The position numbers were made by a program, and so were the translations under genes. A stretch of DNA of 40,904 bases from Nymphaea colorata. Taxonomy: Eukaryota; Streptophyta; Magnoliopsida; Nymphaeales; Nymphaeaceae. The notes beneath the pieces are model-generated. The model was given only the letters and a program-made list of their open reading frames with translations. It was not told the origin of the DNA and made no database searches. Positions 21,616 to 32,106 of this stretch are shown one piece after another. The DNA lies in contig NW_022205041.1 of assembly GCF_008831285.2 (NCBI RefSeq), positions 1 through 40,904 on the forward strand. Reading direction: 5' to 3'. Numbering within the stretch: the first letter of the stretch is position 1; the number at the start of each line of letters is the position of its first letter.

Positions 21616-22528
21616 ATGATCAAGCTGTTCCTCCTAGGACTCCTCCTCCTCATCGTCTCCGCCTCCTACAACCAAACCCTTGGAGAGAAGCTGTGCAGAT
21701 TGACTGTTGCCTCCTACTGCCGCAAGGCTGAAGTCGAGAAGTGGGCATGTGGACCATGTAAGAACTCCCCCATCGCCATGACCAACGTCAGAACCTTCGA
21801 GAATTCCTCCATGGACACGCTGGGATACATCGGAACCAGCGCTGAGCTCGACGCCATTGGTAATTTGGATGACTATTTAGTGCTGGTCTTCAGAGGAACA
21901 TTGCCCTGGGATATCAAGAACTGGATCAGCGATATCAACTTCATCGCTGTCTCATACCCCCACTGCAACAACAGTCCAGCCTTTTCTATTCAGATTGCAA
22001 AGTCCACCGCGGATTCTATTACGCTTTCTTGGACATCGAGAAACAAGTGCTGAGCACTGTCGCCAGCTACAGGACTCAATTCCCTCGCCCAAACATCATG
22101 TAGTGGATTTGATATTCAGCGTTACTGGACACAGCTTGGGAGCTGCACTAGCTACTCACGCCACTGCCGCCCTCATGGCCAATAAATACAAGGTCACTGA
22201 ATTCTACAATTTCGGCAGTCCTCGGGTGGGAGACACCAAGTTCACCCAATGGTTCAACAACCAGTTCGGACAGGACCGCTTCAAGGCCAGAGTGACCCAC
22301 GGCAAGGATCCAGTGCCTCACCTGCCCTTCGAAGATTGGGGATTCCTGCACGTCAACACTGAGGTCTTCTACAAAGGAAAGGTGAGCGAGGGACATGTGG
22401 TCTGCAACGATGCTACTGGCGAGGATAAAAATTGCAGTGACAAGAACAAAATCGACACCAACACTCTTGACCATGTGAGTTATTACGATATCGACTTTAC
22501 CGGAATTGTCCTGGCCTGCCAAGCATGA
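21616..22528 (+). CDS. Secreted class 3 lipase
   Basis: 290-residue alpha/beta-hydrolase of the fungal-lipase (class 3) family, presumably releasing fatty acids from triacylglycerol. A signal peptide (MIKLFLLGLLLLIVSASYNQ) predicts secretion or phagosome/lysosome targeting. Family blocks: LVLVFRGTLPWDIKNWISDI (oxyanion region), HRGFYYAF, and VTGHSLGAALA with the nucleophile Ser. FGSPRVGDTKF and the Asp in DPVPHLP, plus His in NTLDHVSYY, complete a plausible Ser-Asp-His triad. Cysteines typical of secreted proteins are present. Two 20-nt introns (21974-21993 and 22100-22119) restore one frame; the second splits just before the GHSLG elbow. No frame break. The tandem duplication to the right lacks this gene. 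Confidence 0.93.
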
Positions 22529-22740
22529 TCATTTCCAATCCCAATCTCTAACTACACAGCCACAATTACTATGTCGAAAAAGTATATCTTTGCTTTCATC
22601 ATGCCTGAAATATCCAACTTTACCAATCTGGCGGTATGTAATACTTTCACTTTTATAAGTGTCTGAATGTAAAAATTTGGATTAAAGACTATCATTTATA
22701 ATATATGTAGGCGGCATCAGCAAAGCCTCCAAGTGCAATA

Positions 22741-23733
22741 ATGCCTTAGCCTTTGTCTACGATCCTGCTTCGTCAGACAATTAACCATCAGATGTTCTTA
22801 TCCTCTATGTTGTTTGATTCTAAATTTGACAAGCTGGACATCGAACTCGTCTACAAAATGTGCAGCCTCAAGATTGATAGGATGTAATTCGGGACAATCT
22901 ATCAGAAAGAGCTAACTGAGTGGCGAGACAACATGGCATTTATGAAGAAAGAGTACATAAAGAATGAGTACTGCAAGATCTTCGAAAACCCTTCGGTGTT
23001 TTTCAGCGCAGAATACCATTAATTTGCAAGGAGGGCCTTAAATGGCTCAGATAGAATCAGGAAAGAAATTGTTGCAATCGAATAATTCTAAAAGACTGTG
23101 GCAGTGATCAAGAAATAGTCTGAAAGATAAAAGGAAGAGAAAAAAGACCGTTTGATGATGGATGAGAAAGCAGATATGGACAACACATGGAGTTATTATC
23201 AGATGAAAGGCCTATTTTTGTCCTTCAATTTACAACACGTGCTTATGCAGTTTAGATCACAATAGGCTGCCCTAATAGTTCCTGGAAAGAGTGTTCAGCA
23301 AGTGAAATAAAAAATGTACAAGCATTTCTTTGAGGATGCCGAGGCGAAGCTGCAGCTGCCATAGAAGTAAGCATAGAAAGCTCAAATAGTCTTAATGGAA
23401 ATGGTTCATGAGGAACTAAAGAAGCACCTTTACTAGTGCTACCTCGAACGAGGACTAGGCATCAACGAAATCGCTGATGACTATTTACTGGGGATGAGAG
23501 CTTCCAAAAGAAGACAGTAGGTTAAAGTTAACTGCGCCATATCCGCTGCCTCGCATGCTGAAATTCTGCTCAAATAATAAGATTGCAAAAGAAAGTAATA
23601 AGCAAAGTAGATAAAGGTGTAGATGCGATGTAGACAAATTACAAACATATTACATAAGATGCATAAAAGCAGCGTCGATGATCAAACCAAATCAATCATC
23701 CAATATTATTAAATAATACTTGAACACCTATGA
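22741..23733 (+). CDS. Tandemly duplicated unknown protein, copy 1 (intact)
   Basis: 330 residues in one frame ending at TGA 23731-23733 when TAA/TAG are Glu; read with standard stops it would vanish. It is Lys/Glu-rich and mostly helical, e.g. FDSKFDKLDIELVYKMCSLK, LTEWRDNMAFMKKEYIKNEY, WSYYQMKGLFLSFNLQ, and ERGLGINEIADDYLLGMRAS. No signal peptide or clear membrane helix. The frame is open upstream of the ATG to a conserved ATGTAG/G site present in both copies, which might be a splice acceptor, so the true N-terminus may be longer. No family recognised. It follows the lipase on the same strand. Confidence 0.7.
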
Positions 23734-23988
23734 TCGTTAAATTTTTGCGGGTGTCTGGAGCTGGAAGGACTTGGCGATGCGCTTACACACAGTGCTTTGC
23801 ATATAAATTGTTATAACAATTGACTTAAATCCAATACTTAAGCAATACCAAATTCACACCACCCTCGCAAAATAAAATCCATTTCAGATGAAATATACTT
23901 TTATAAGTGTCTGAGCATATAGATTGGCATTAAAGGCTATCCTTTATAATATATGTAGCCGGCATCAGCAAAGCCTCCAAGTGCATTA

Positions 23989-24955
23989 ATGCCTTAGTCT
24001 TTGTCTACGATTCTGTTTCGTCAGACAATCAAGCACCAGATGTTCTTATCCTCCATGCTGTTTGATTCTAAATTTGACAAGCTGGACATCGAACTCGTCT
24101 ACAAAATGTGCAGTCTCAAGATTGAAAGAAGTAATTCGGACAATCTATCGAAAGAGCTAACTGAGTGGAGAGACAAGATGGCATTTATGAAGAAAGAGTA
24201 CATAAAGAACGAGTACTGCAAGATATTCGAACATCCTTAAGTATTTTTCAAGGCGGAGTACCATTAATTCGTTAGGAGGTTCTTAAAGGGCGGAGACAGA
24301 ATCCGGTATGAAGATCTTGCAGTCACACAATTTTCGTAAATTGTCGAGGAGATCAAAAAATAGTCTGCCAAATAAGAGGAAGAGAAGAAAGATCATTTAA
24401 CTGTGGAGCAGAAAGCAGATATGGACAACACATGGGGTTATTATCAAATGAAAGGCCTATTTTTTTCATTCGGTATGCAAAGCTTTTGAATCACTTTAGA
24501 ATGTAATAAGCTGCCGATATAATTCCTCGAAAGAACGCTCAGCAAGTTAAATAAAAATGTACAAGCATTTATTCGAGGATGCATAGACGAGGCTGCAGCT
24601 ACCATAGAAGTAGGCTGAAAAATGCTTAAGGTAAAGGATTGATAAGGAGCTAAAAAAGCATCTTTACTAATGCTACTACAACCGAGGACTAGGCATGGAC
24701 GAACTCGCTGATGACTATCTGCTGGTGATGAGAGCTTCCAAAAGAGAATAATAGTGCCAGGTTAATTGCGCTTTAGCTGCTCTACATGATGTTCAGATCC
24801 TGTACTCCATGGAAGTTTGCAGAAAGAGCGTATTAAATGAGGAAGATGAACGTGCAGCTGCGATGAGACAAAAGACAAACATGCTGCATAAATACATTAT
24901 TGCAGCGTCGATGATCAAACCAAATCAACATCCAATATTATTAAATAATACTTGA
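23989..24955 (+). CDS. Tandemly duplicated unknown protein, copy 2 (frame-broken)
   Basis: Diverged paralogue of the gene at 22741-23733. The first ~160 codons align well (ILFRQTIKHQMFLSSMLFDS, LTEWRDKMAFMKKEYIKNEY). Two single-base losses relative to copy 1, near 24489 and near 24558 in a run of A, shift the frame; after correction the rest aligns, ending ...AASMIKPNQHPILLNNT before TGA 24953-24955. Copy 1 ends differently because of a small indel near its 3' end. Either a decaying duplicate or a sequence-error artefact. The upstream region is taken from the small gene at 21299, so its promoter differs from that of copy 1. Confidence 0.6.
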
Positions 24956-25307
24956 ACACCTATCATATCATTAAATGTATTTGTAAATAGGTGAATTCCT
25001 GCAATTAGTAACCAAAAACTTACCCTCCTTCTGTGCAAGCAAACCTGTTATGAATGTTTATGATGTTTATGAGCCAATAATATTACCTTTTTACTCATTA
25101 GATTGCCAGGAGTGGAAAATAGCATATGCAATTGGCCAGAATCCTACTGATCATACCCATCTCTAAACTGATTCTCAGTCTAAAGCATCAGTAGCAGTTA
25201 CAGTCTCCAAAGCAGCATATCTTTGGCTTTCATCATACCAAAAAAGATTGCTACGTTTGAATAGTCTTCGATAAGCTTCTCTAAATTATGGGGCGTATGA
25301 TCATTGT
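24956..25307. other. Convergent intergenic region, no clear gene
   Basis: About 350 bp, AT-rich, between convergent genes. One stretch (25216-25240, CATATCTTTGGCTTTCATCA) resembles the short frame at 22571 (ATATCTTTGCTTTCATCA), so a further degenerate trace of the duplicated area is possible. Nothing else seen. Confidence 0.4.
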
Positions 25308-25811
25308 TCATTGGGAGGTGAGGATGAGCGACACGATGAGTCCGTAGAGGGCCAAGGCTTCTCCGAAGATGAGGATCAGAATCATTCCCACGAAAATCTT
25401 GTCCTGCTGGGCGTTGGCACGCACACCCGCGTCTCCCACAATACCGATGGCCAGTCCCGCAGCCTAAATCAGTTGCTTCTTACCAAGAGCTGAAGCCGCA
25501 GCACAGTCCGGAGGCGAGGTGGGCGTATGCCGACTTGTCGGAGTAATTGGTGGTGACTACATGGGGGGAAGCTTACTTCTCTGGACGATGATGACGGCGA
25601 CGATCATGCCGTAAATACCGAGGATACCAGCCATGACGACTGGGACGACTGACTTCATGATGAGCTCAGGCTTGAGGACTCCCATGGAGCAGATGCCGAC
25701 TCCGGCCTTGGCGCTGCCGTAGGCGGCTCCGAGGTTGGCGAAGATGAGTGCGGAGGCGACGCCGATGTAGCCGAAGAAGAACTGGGGGCAGTACTCGGTA
25801 GTGCAGGACAT
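25308..25811 (-). CDS. V-type ATPase proteolipid subunit c
   Basis: Rotor-ring subunit of the vacuolar proton pump in acidic compartments. About 154 residues, four membrane helices: [60 protein letters not shown] and [20 protein letters not shown]. The last contains the proton-carrying Glu in [11 protein letters not shown]. Length and the [13 protein letters not shown] loop match subunit c. Introns at 25557-25576 and 25464-25483, both 20 nt. One base (T) appears missing just before the second intron (SS-LAAG). C-rich codons suggest strong expression. Confidence 0.95.
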
Positions 25812-25907
25812 AGTTCTGAGTTGATTGATTTGATAATATTACCATCGGTGCGTTGAGGTGATTAATAATCATGGCCTCCCCTTAATTTGAACTTTGATAC
25901 AATCCCC

Positions 25908-26568
25908 ATGAGCTATCACACCAACAATAGCAAGATCCTGGAACAGCATGAAGACCCCCGCCAGAATCAGTCCCTCAATGACCACCAGCTTGACCTCCAA
26001 GCGCGCGCCCTCGAGGAAGAAATCGACCTTACCATCTACAACTACTAATCTCTGCTCGAAATGTAGAGAAAAAACTCATCAGACCGCTCTGAGTTTCTGC
26101 TCTTCCTCATCCAGTCCACCCGCGCCCGCCATCAGGAGGAACTGGAAGCGCTCAAAGCGCAGCTGGAAGCAGCAGTAGCAGAAAAGGAAGAGGCACAAAG
26201 CCTATAAAAACAGATGGAAACCATCGGAGAAGGCGTGGACAGCATCGTCGAGGAGGGAAAAAAGCTAAGGCACAAAACGAGTCCCTGCAGCGCGAGCTGG
26301 AAGAACAAATCTCCAGAGAGAAAGAACTAGACGAGAAGTGGAGAGCTGCCAGAAGGAACTAGAGGGCTACCGCCAAAAGATCGATGAATGGGAGCGGACC
26401 AAGATTAAGTGGAACAGGCGCAAAAAATAGCTACTATAGCTAATTTCATAGGCGGAAAAGCAGGTGAGCCTGGGGAAGCTTTAGTCGATGAACTAGGAGT
26501 AGGCCGAGCTGTAGGAGGAGCCGCTGAACGGTCTTTACAACAAGTACAAGGGAGCCAAGTCCAGCTGA
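25908..26568 (+). CDS. Glu-rich coiled-coil protein, unrecognised (two frame breaks)
   Basis: About 220 residues, starting MSYHTNNSKILEQHEDPRQN. Most of the chain is heptad-like and charged (RHQEELEALKAQLEAAVAEK, ESLQRELEEQISREKELDEK, CQKELEGYRQKIDEWERTKI), so a coiled coil with GC-rich codons. Two single-base losses, one in a run of A near 26262 and one near 26340, break the frame; correcting them gives a continuous product ending NGLYNKYKGAKSS before TGA 26566-26568. Divergent from the V-ATPase gene with 96 bp between starts. Function unknown. Confidence 0.6.
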
Positions 26569-26610
26569 TCATTCATCTTCCTTCCCATTATAAACGAATT
26601 CGAAGAGATC

Positions 26611-27396
26611 ATGAGATCGGCCCTCCTCATCTGCCTGCTCGTCTTCCAGCTCAGCTCAGGAGAGCACTCGGTCTGCCTCAGCAGCGACGCCCCCTCTCTC
26701 ATCAAACTCGCACTCCTCCCCGCCAAGCACAACACCAACTACCAATACTCCATCGCCAACTACGCCGCTCCCGCCACCGTCCTCCGCAACGACAATGGAA
26801 CCTTCATCCAGGGTGATTTTTCAACGCTCCACCTCAACAGCGACCGCAACCAGTACGAGTACGTGTCGACGGGGTATCCTTTAAGTACCCCCCGCAGCAC
26901 AGAGTGGCAGAAATCAACAACGAGATGCTCTAGCTGCAAATTCTATACGAGCTCAAAGGCGATAGCAACACCGCCTGGAAGCATAGGAGGCTGGGAGTTT
27001 CAGTCACCTTCCTACTCACCGAGTACGCACCGCAGCAAATTTTTACACTTGGACACCAAATCACTCCCAACTTCACCAACAATACCATCTTTGACCTGCA
27101 TGCCCTCCTCCCCCTCCTTCCCGGCCTCAATGTATCCTTTTTTCGACTTAGGTGTTCCTGTATAAGGGCAAGCACACGCCTATCCGTAAGACAATGGATT
27201 TCTGTGGGTGGTTCGAAAGGAGCTGCTTCTAATGAGCGAGTTTGAATTCGAACAGGTGAAATCCTTCATCTTCGAGCACAAGGACAGGGAGAAACTCAAC
27301 TACCACGGTCTTCTGGAGCGCACTTCCGACCTCAACGAGATCAGCGAGGCCAAGCCCAAGCAAATGCCAATCAACGAGGCCCCTTCCCCCAACTGA
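26611..27396 (+). CDS. Alpha-carbonic-anhydrase-like secreted protein lacking zinc histidines
   Basis: Signal peptide MRSALLICLLVFQLSSGEHS, then segments that line up with alpha carbonic anhydrases: NYAAPATVLRNDNGTFIQ, VSFKYPPQHRV (family: FHFHAPSEHTI), EMLELQILYEL (family: LEMHIVH), VTFLLTEYAP, LLPLLPGLN, then a 20-nt intron (GTATCC...CTTAG, about 27133-27152), FLYKGKHTPIRK and LWVVRKELLLMSEFEFEQVK. At the three positions expected to be zinc-binding His, I read Ser, Lys and Gln, so it is probably catalytically inactive, like known CA-related proteins. Two frame breaks (run of G near 26873; near 27198) must be corrected. Family assignment is by eye and moderate. Confidence 0.6.
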
Positions 27397-27457
27397 GCGA
27401 TTATATATGTCTTCTATGCCTCATACTCGGTGGTTATAATAATAAGAAGTTTCATTA

Positions 27458-27670
27458 ATGGCAGACGTTCGCGAACAGAGGATCTACTGCGCAGAGCAAA
27501 TCGTGGTCCCTGAGGAACTCCCCAACATCCTCAAGCACTACTCCAAGGCAGTCATCAAGGAGAACCCCGCCAACATCGTCTCCTTCTCCGCCAAATACTT
27601 TCGCAATTTGCTCGACCAGCAGAACAACAAGGCCAAGGACCATATCGAAAAACCTGACTCCCACCATTGA
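27458..27670 (+). CDS. Short RIIa (PKA-docking-like) domain protein
   Basis: 70 residues, no intron, TGA stop. The segment IVVPEELPNILKHYSKAVIK and then ENPANIVSFSAKYFRNLL match the RIIa dimerisation/docking fold found in PKA regulatory subunits and in ropporin/SP17/radial-spoke RSP11-type ciliary proteins (I-P-x-x-L-x-x-I-L-K...-ENP-DI..F...YF). The protein is little more than this domain, as in RSP11-like proteins, so a role docking AKAP-type helices in cilia is plausible. C-rich codons. It follows the carbonic-anhydrase-like gene by 61 bp on the same strand. Confidence 0.85.
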   Translation: MADVREQRIYCAEQIVVPEELPNILKHYSKAVIKENPANIVSFSAKYFRNLLDQQNNKAKDHIEKPDSHH

Positions 27671-27862
27671 TCACATATCTTTATCCACGTAATCATCACC
27701 TAACAATTGCTTTATTGCCTTGAAATTTTAAATATATGCAGGAAATAGAAGCAGCTATCTATTGTGGATCTGCGTTACTATTGAAAGAAATCCAATTGAG
27801 GCTGTGATACTTATGGATGCATAATTAAGTATAAAAAATCAGAGGAATTTACATATTCCTCA

Positions 27863-28965
27863 TCAGAGAAGCCGGATGACCATATGTGAGCATGGCTTTG
27901 GCTCAATCCAGGTGGATTTGGGAGGCATCGTCACGTTTTCATCAGCAATTTGGAAGAGAGTTTCAATCTAAGGCTCCCTCACGAAAAAAACGACTTCGTG
28001 CTAGCTGATCTAGTCATGGCCTACGATTCCAGGCACGTATTTGATCTCTTTGAGCAGGACCTCATCCAGCAAGGTGATAAAAATTTCGCTTTGGAGCCTT
28101 ACTGAAGTTACCTTCTATAGAACATTCCTGGTTGCGTCTTTAAAGTTGATTCCATAGTACTTGTCTCCCTCCTTCATGACGATCTCAAATCTCATGAGTT
28201 CCTCATTCACCTTTATCTCCTTTGGGTGTCCTCGTTGAGGTCCTCCACCTAAATGGTCTAGATGTTGCTAAGCTCCGCCCTCATGTTCATGTCTTTTGGA
28301 ACATTTTGGAGGACACGATGCTGGGGATGCACAACGATATATTCGCTTGAGAACAGCAGGGCCTGTATCCACAAATCTTTCTCCGTTGGTTTTCCACAGA
28401 GGAGGTAGTTTTGGTGGGCGGCCTACATGCGATGATGTCCATCGAGAATGTACAAACTGCCAATAGCTTCGAACATGCTCGAGAGGTCAGCCTACTACTC
28501 CTGGACTCTCCACAGTGCGTGCTATCTGCCGTCCTATGTTTTCCACAGCGAAAACGGTTGTTTTTATTTGGTAAGATTAATGATCAGGGCCTTCAACTAT
28601 GAATCCTGCCGATGGCTGACTACCACGGTCCAACGTGTTCTCTTTTGTACGTCTAATGGTTGAGGTGGACCGTGTAGAGTCTTTTCATGCTTTTTATCTT
28701 TGATCGTGGTAATCCTGAGTTATGGAGATGTACCTGAATTGAGATTTCTGCCAAAACCCAAAGGAAGTGTGATCCATGTAGATCTGGCGATAAATATAAA
28801 AGAAAGGCCGCTGTAGGGGCAGAGCCTTCCATTAGCAATCATCTCTGCGGTATTGAAAGTTTTGGTCATCGGGATAGTCTCAAGGTTCTAAATGTTATTT
28901 TTGAGTAAGATCTAATAATCCTCGGGAGAGAAGACGGCGCCACAGAAAGTCTTTACTTTAACCAT
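27863..28965 (-). CDS. DUF1015 family protein (frame-broken)
   Basis: Starts MVKVKTFCGAVFSPEDYEIL. Conserved DUF1015 pieces are visible: RPFFYIYRQ with a following KKHEKT, then LYILDGHHRM (DGHHR signature), and a C-terminus PPKSTWIEPKPCSHMVIRLL close to the family's PPKST-F-PK end. Standard members are about 400 residues; this one would be about 365. At least three frame changes are needed between 28450 and 28850, consistent with missing single bases. The biochemical role of the family is not settled. TGA at 27863-27865. Confidence 0.75.
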
Positions 28966-29368
28966 TTTTGACGATATTAATAAAACATTATCACCCTTTC
29001 ATTTTTGGGGATATATATGACGTTTTTATTGACGTAATTCTTGATGTGCAATAATGACGACATTATTCAATCCATAATTAATCAGTTACCGCTAAAAGTT
29101 AAAAAACTCTAAAATTGCACAAATTTACACTGTCTTTCCATCAAATGCCCAGAGTCTAAGATAATTATATTCAGATAAGCTATTCAAAATAGCCAAAAAT
29201 ACAAAATAATAAATCACCCAATACCTGAAAATGGCCCAATCAACAATTTTACACCAGGATTGCATTGATCGAAGAATGGATAAAAAATATGGAAATGGAA
29301 CGTTTTAAAATGCTAATGTAATAAGTATCAACAATAGTTAAGAGATATTCTCCAAAAAGCTACAATTT
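28966..29368. other. Upstream region of DUF1015 gene, no gene seen
   Basis: About 400 bp of AT-rich sequence between the DUF1015 start and the AP endonuclease stop. It probably contains the DUF1015 promoter and the 3' UTR of the endonuclease. No tRNA, repeat or conserved frame seen. Confidence 0.45.
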
Positions 29369-30592
29369 TCATTTAGCTTATCCACAATCATTTTAAGTAA
29401 CGACTTGACCCATTTCTTCACTCGTCATGGCCACTCCCTCTGCCTCTTATTGGCATTTCTCCACCTCCTTTGTTTCCTCCACTTTTTCGTTTTATTTCTC
29501 GCCTTATTTTTCCTACTTCTCTGAGCTCTTCTCAGATTCCCGTTTTTATAGCTGGTCGGTAGCTGGATCTGAACAGTTCTCATTGCACTCCTAATTCTAG
29601 GCCTTCTGGATCTACTATTTTTTATTTTCCTTCAGCTTTTTCAGGTCGATGATGAGGTAGATCGGACAATGATCACTGCCTTTTACCTCGCCCAGGATCA
29701 ATGATTGGACCACAACTGGAAAGAAGTCTTGATTTACAAGAAGTAGTCCAATCTTTTTCCAATGTTGCGTTATCTGTTGCCATGCTCTATCCTCCACCAG
29801 GTATACTGTTTTACAGTGGGATTAAGCTTCCTGAAAGTATCGACCCAGCCTAGGTTGATAAAGTTCCTGAAGCTCTTCTCTCCTCAGGAGTGAATCCGGG
29901 GTTTTTGTAGGCATAGGGAGTTACGTGAATATCAAGCTACTCGTGGCAGACATTCAGATCGCCACAAACTATCACTCCCTTTCCCTTGGCCTTCAGGGAT
30001 TAGCAGTATCTCTGGAAGGCCTTCTCATACAGCTGAGTCTTATAGTGCAAACGCTACAGCTTCTTGTCTCCAGCACTCGGAATGTAGACTGCTACCACAT
30101 AAAAAAACTAGTATTACAGCGTAAGGACGCGACCTTCCTGGCTGTAAGCTGGCTCCTATAGGTCCTCGAAGATGGAGAGAGGGAGAAACTTAGAGAATAT
30201 GGCTACTCCTGAGTATCCAGCAGAGACCTTGCAGAATTCCAATATCCGCTGTATCCCTTGATCTCGATGGGACTCTTGTCGAAGAGTTCCTGGTTTATTT
30301 TGGTCTAGTTGATGCAGAGGATATCGGGTACGTACTGGTTGATGAAGTTGTGGATTGCATTCTTGCTGAGTACGCTTCTGATGCCGTTGACGTTCCACAT
30401 GGCAATCTTAATGCGGTCACTAGTCTTGCCATTGCCGAGGATGCCCTTGTAGGGAGCTTCCTTTTTGAGGTTGGCCTGCACATCGCCGATGGCTCCTCGT
30501 TGAATTTCCTCGACCTGACCTTCTGGGGAGGTTTGCTAATCATGGGTAAGCTTGTCAGGTCCCGAAATTACCCTAGTTTGCGAATAATGCAT
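29369..30592 (-). CDS. AP endonuclease (ExoIII/APE1 type)
   Basis: Base-excision repair nuclease cutting 5' of abasic sites. Motifs of the endonuclease/exonuclease/phosphatase fold: KIAMWNVNGIRS (catalytic Asn), ILCIN-E-TK where the metal-binding Glu is TAG at 30305-30307, GYSGVAIFSK, VAVYIPSAG, VIVCGDLNVCHEE (catalytic Asp/Asn), PGFTPEERRA, YTWWRI and GSDHCPIYL (catalytic Asp-His). An N-terminal extension of ~50 residues and an unusual C-terminal extension of ~85 residues rich in Glu/Lys (read through many TAA/TAG) flank the core. The start region also fits an optional 21-nt intron. At least three single-base losses (near TGCAAG, AGAGC-TTC, ATTGG-AAA) break the frame. Presumably nuclear. Confidence 0.9.
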
Positions 30593-30715
30593 ATTTCTAT
30601 AGGAAACACAACATGGCGAGAGTTGACTGGCAGTGGCGAAGGCTGGTAGGATAGGCAATTTCCTTGCAATTTTGTTAGATAGCATAAAGTAGATTAATGA
30701 TGTAAATCCAACCAA

Positions 30716-31136
30716 TCAAAGATTTGCATAGGGGTATGCCACGATTACCTCTATTTAGAATTTTGCGTCCTTGGGAAGAGCTGCAACGGCAACACATGAC
30801 CTCGCGGGGAATCAGCCTTGAAATACTCGGCGTAGATCGAATTCACCTTTGTAAAATCGTTCATATCCTACATCGCGATGGCTTTACCTTGAGGAAGATG
30901 GTGGACTTGAGAATGTAACTGAAGTCTACGCCAGTCTACTGCAGGATGGTCTTGAGGTTCTCCAAGGCTCTGCGCACTTGGATCTCCAAATCTTGGGAGA
31001 TGAGTTCGCCAGTTTTTGGGTCGATGCCGATCTGCCCCGAGACGTACATGGTGCCGTTGAAGACCTTGACGGTGGAGTAGGGACCGATTGCCTTGGGGCC
31101 GAGCACGGTGTTGAAAGTCTTGATAAAACCTGACAT
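30716..31136 (-). CDS. RidA family enamine/imine deaminase
   Basis: Small trimeric enzyme that hydrolyses reactive enamines/imines such as those from threonine dehydratase. About 133 residues: GPKAIGPYSTVKVFNGTMYV, SGQIGIDPKTGEL, ALENLKTIL-E-TGVDFSYIL (E is TAG), then after a 20-nt intron (30868-30887) DMNDFTKVNSIYAEYF and the end VAVAALPKDAKFEIEVIVAY, matching the family's ...PAR..V.VA.LP..A..EIE.IA. The substrate-binding Arg in the PAR-like stretch falls at the place where one base seems missing (CCCCGCGAGG). Could be mitochondrial or cytosolic; no clear targeting peptide. Confidence 0.93.
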
Positions 31137-31228
31137 AATTCAATTCGCAATTATATTTATTATGCTTGGTGACCAATAGATGCAGATAAAGATGAGAAGT
31201 AGGCTCATTGGCTGGTGGGAGGTAGTAA

Positions 31229-31777
31229 TCAGTGGCCATCCGCTTCTTCGAAAGAGGGATGCCTTGAAGAGGGGAAAGAGGAGACTGTTTTTTATGAGCC
31301 GAAGCACTCCGATTTGGAATTGCTTTCGTTGTCGTCCTGGCTGTGAGTTAAGATCTAACCTACTACATTAGACTTATTCTTAGCAGTTTTTTTATATATT
31401 TGCAGTTACTGTGGAGCTCGCTTATCTGTGACTCATAATTGTGCATCAATCTTATGGCAGAATCCATTACTTTTTTGTCTTCAGGCCTTTCCTCGCTAAT
31501 TTTGGCTAACTATTTCTTAAGATTGTTGGGATCTTTCAGGTAGGCATCCGTTTTCCTTTCTCTTTCTTTATCATTGGTCTAGTAGTACTCGATGGTCTGG
31601 AGCTGTCTGCTGGATTTGGCTTTGTTGAGGTTGGAGGGGAGGAGTTCTGCGATCCTGGTGATGCTTTTTTGTGAGTTTTATAACTGCAAGTTCTCTCTTG
31701 AGGAAGACCTGAAGCGATCGAGGAGAGGAACAGGGGACTGCACTCTGTTTTTGGAGGACTAGTGGAGGTGACGCCAT
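31229..31777 (-). CDS. Unrecognised hydrophilic protein (frame uncertain)
   Basis: Starts MASPPLVLQKQSAVPCSSPR. A Lys/Glu/Asn-rich body follows (ITRIAELLPSNLNKAKSSRQ, DAYLKDPNNLKKELAKISEE, MDSAIRLMHNYESQISEL) and a Ser/Glu-rich end ...FPSSRHPSFEEADGH before TGA 31229-31231. Joining them needs either a 25-nt intron (GTCTTCC...TTGCAG) or indels near the start and another indel near 31410. Helical centre, no membrane segment. About 180 residues. Divergent from the heat-shock factor. No family recognised. Confidence 0.5.
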
Positions 31778-32106
31778 TTTGAAGAAGCCGCTTCCATATT
31801 CGATCACGCAGAATAATAATTTAAATGCCACACCTCTATACATTCTCCGATTATACTGAAACATCTCCCAAATATTTACCTGCAATTATCCTTCCCATTA
31901 CTAATACTATTTTCCCACCTATTCTTCATTTCGGAAGAGAGAAGTCATTCTATTTCCTATTCCCATTTCCACTCCAATCCTAAGTTTTGGGTGTGATCTG
32001 TTGGGTACGGTGGTGGCTCTAGAACTCTGGGGGTATTTTTATGGATTGGTTGTGTTTGAATATGGCTTTTGAAGAATTGCCTGAATATATCATATTCTAT
32101 AGAAGA
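31778..32106. promoter_or_regulatory. Divergent region between unknown gene and HSF
   Basis: About 330 bp containing the start regions of two divergent genes. A + strand frame is open from an ATG at 32041 into the HSF domain, so the HSF start may lie at 32041 rather than 32107. No tidy nGAAn heat-shock element array is seen. Confidence 0.35.

Larger units (their letters stand above)
21247..24960. repeat. Tandem duplication with lipase missing from second unit
   Basis: Sequence at 23753-23895 matches 21247-21392 (start of the small gene and its upstream region) and is followed directly by a copy of 22651-23735 (the unknown gene and its leader) at 23896-24960. The second unit thus joins two parts that are separated in the first by the lipase. 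Short shared TACT/ATACTT sequence lies at the junction. The copies are clearly diverged, with substitutions and indels, so the event is not recent. Confidence 0.85.

Noticed and set aside
22571-22666. Short frame MSKKYIFAFIMPEISNF as a separate gene
   Set aside because: Only about 31 codons, no match recognised, and it lies in the leader of the duplicated gene. Possibly a remnant or an unrecognised first exon.
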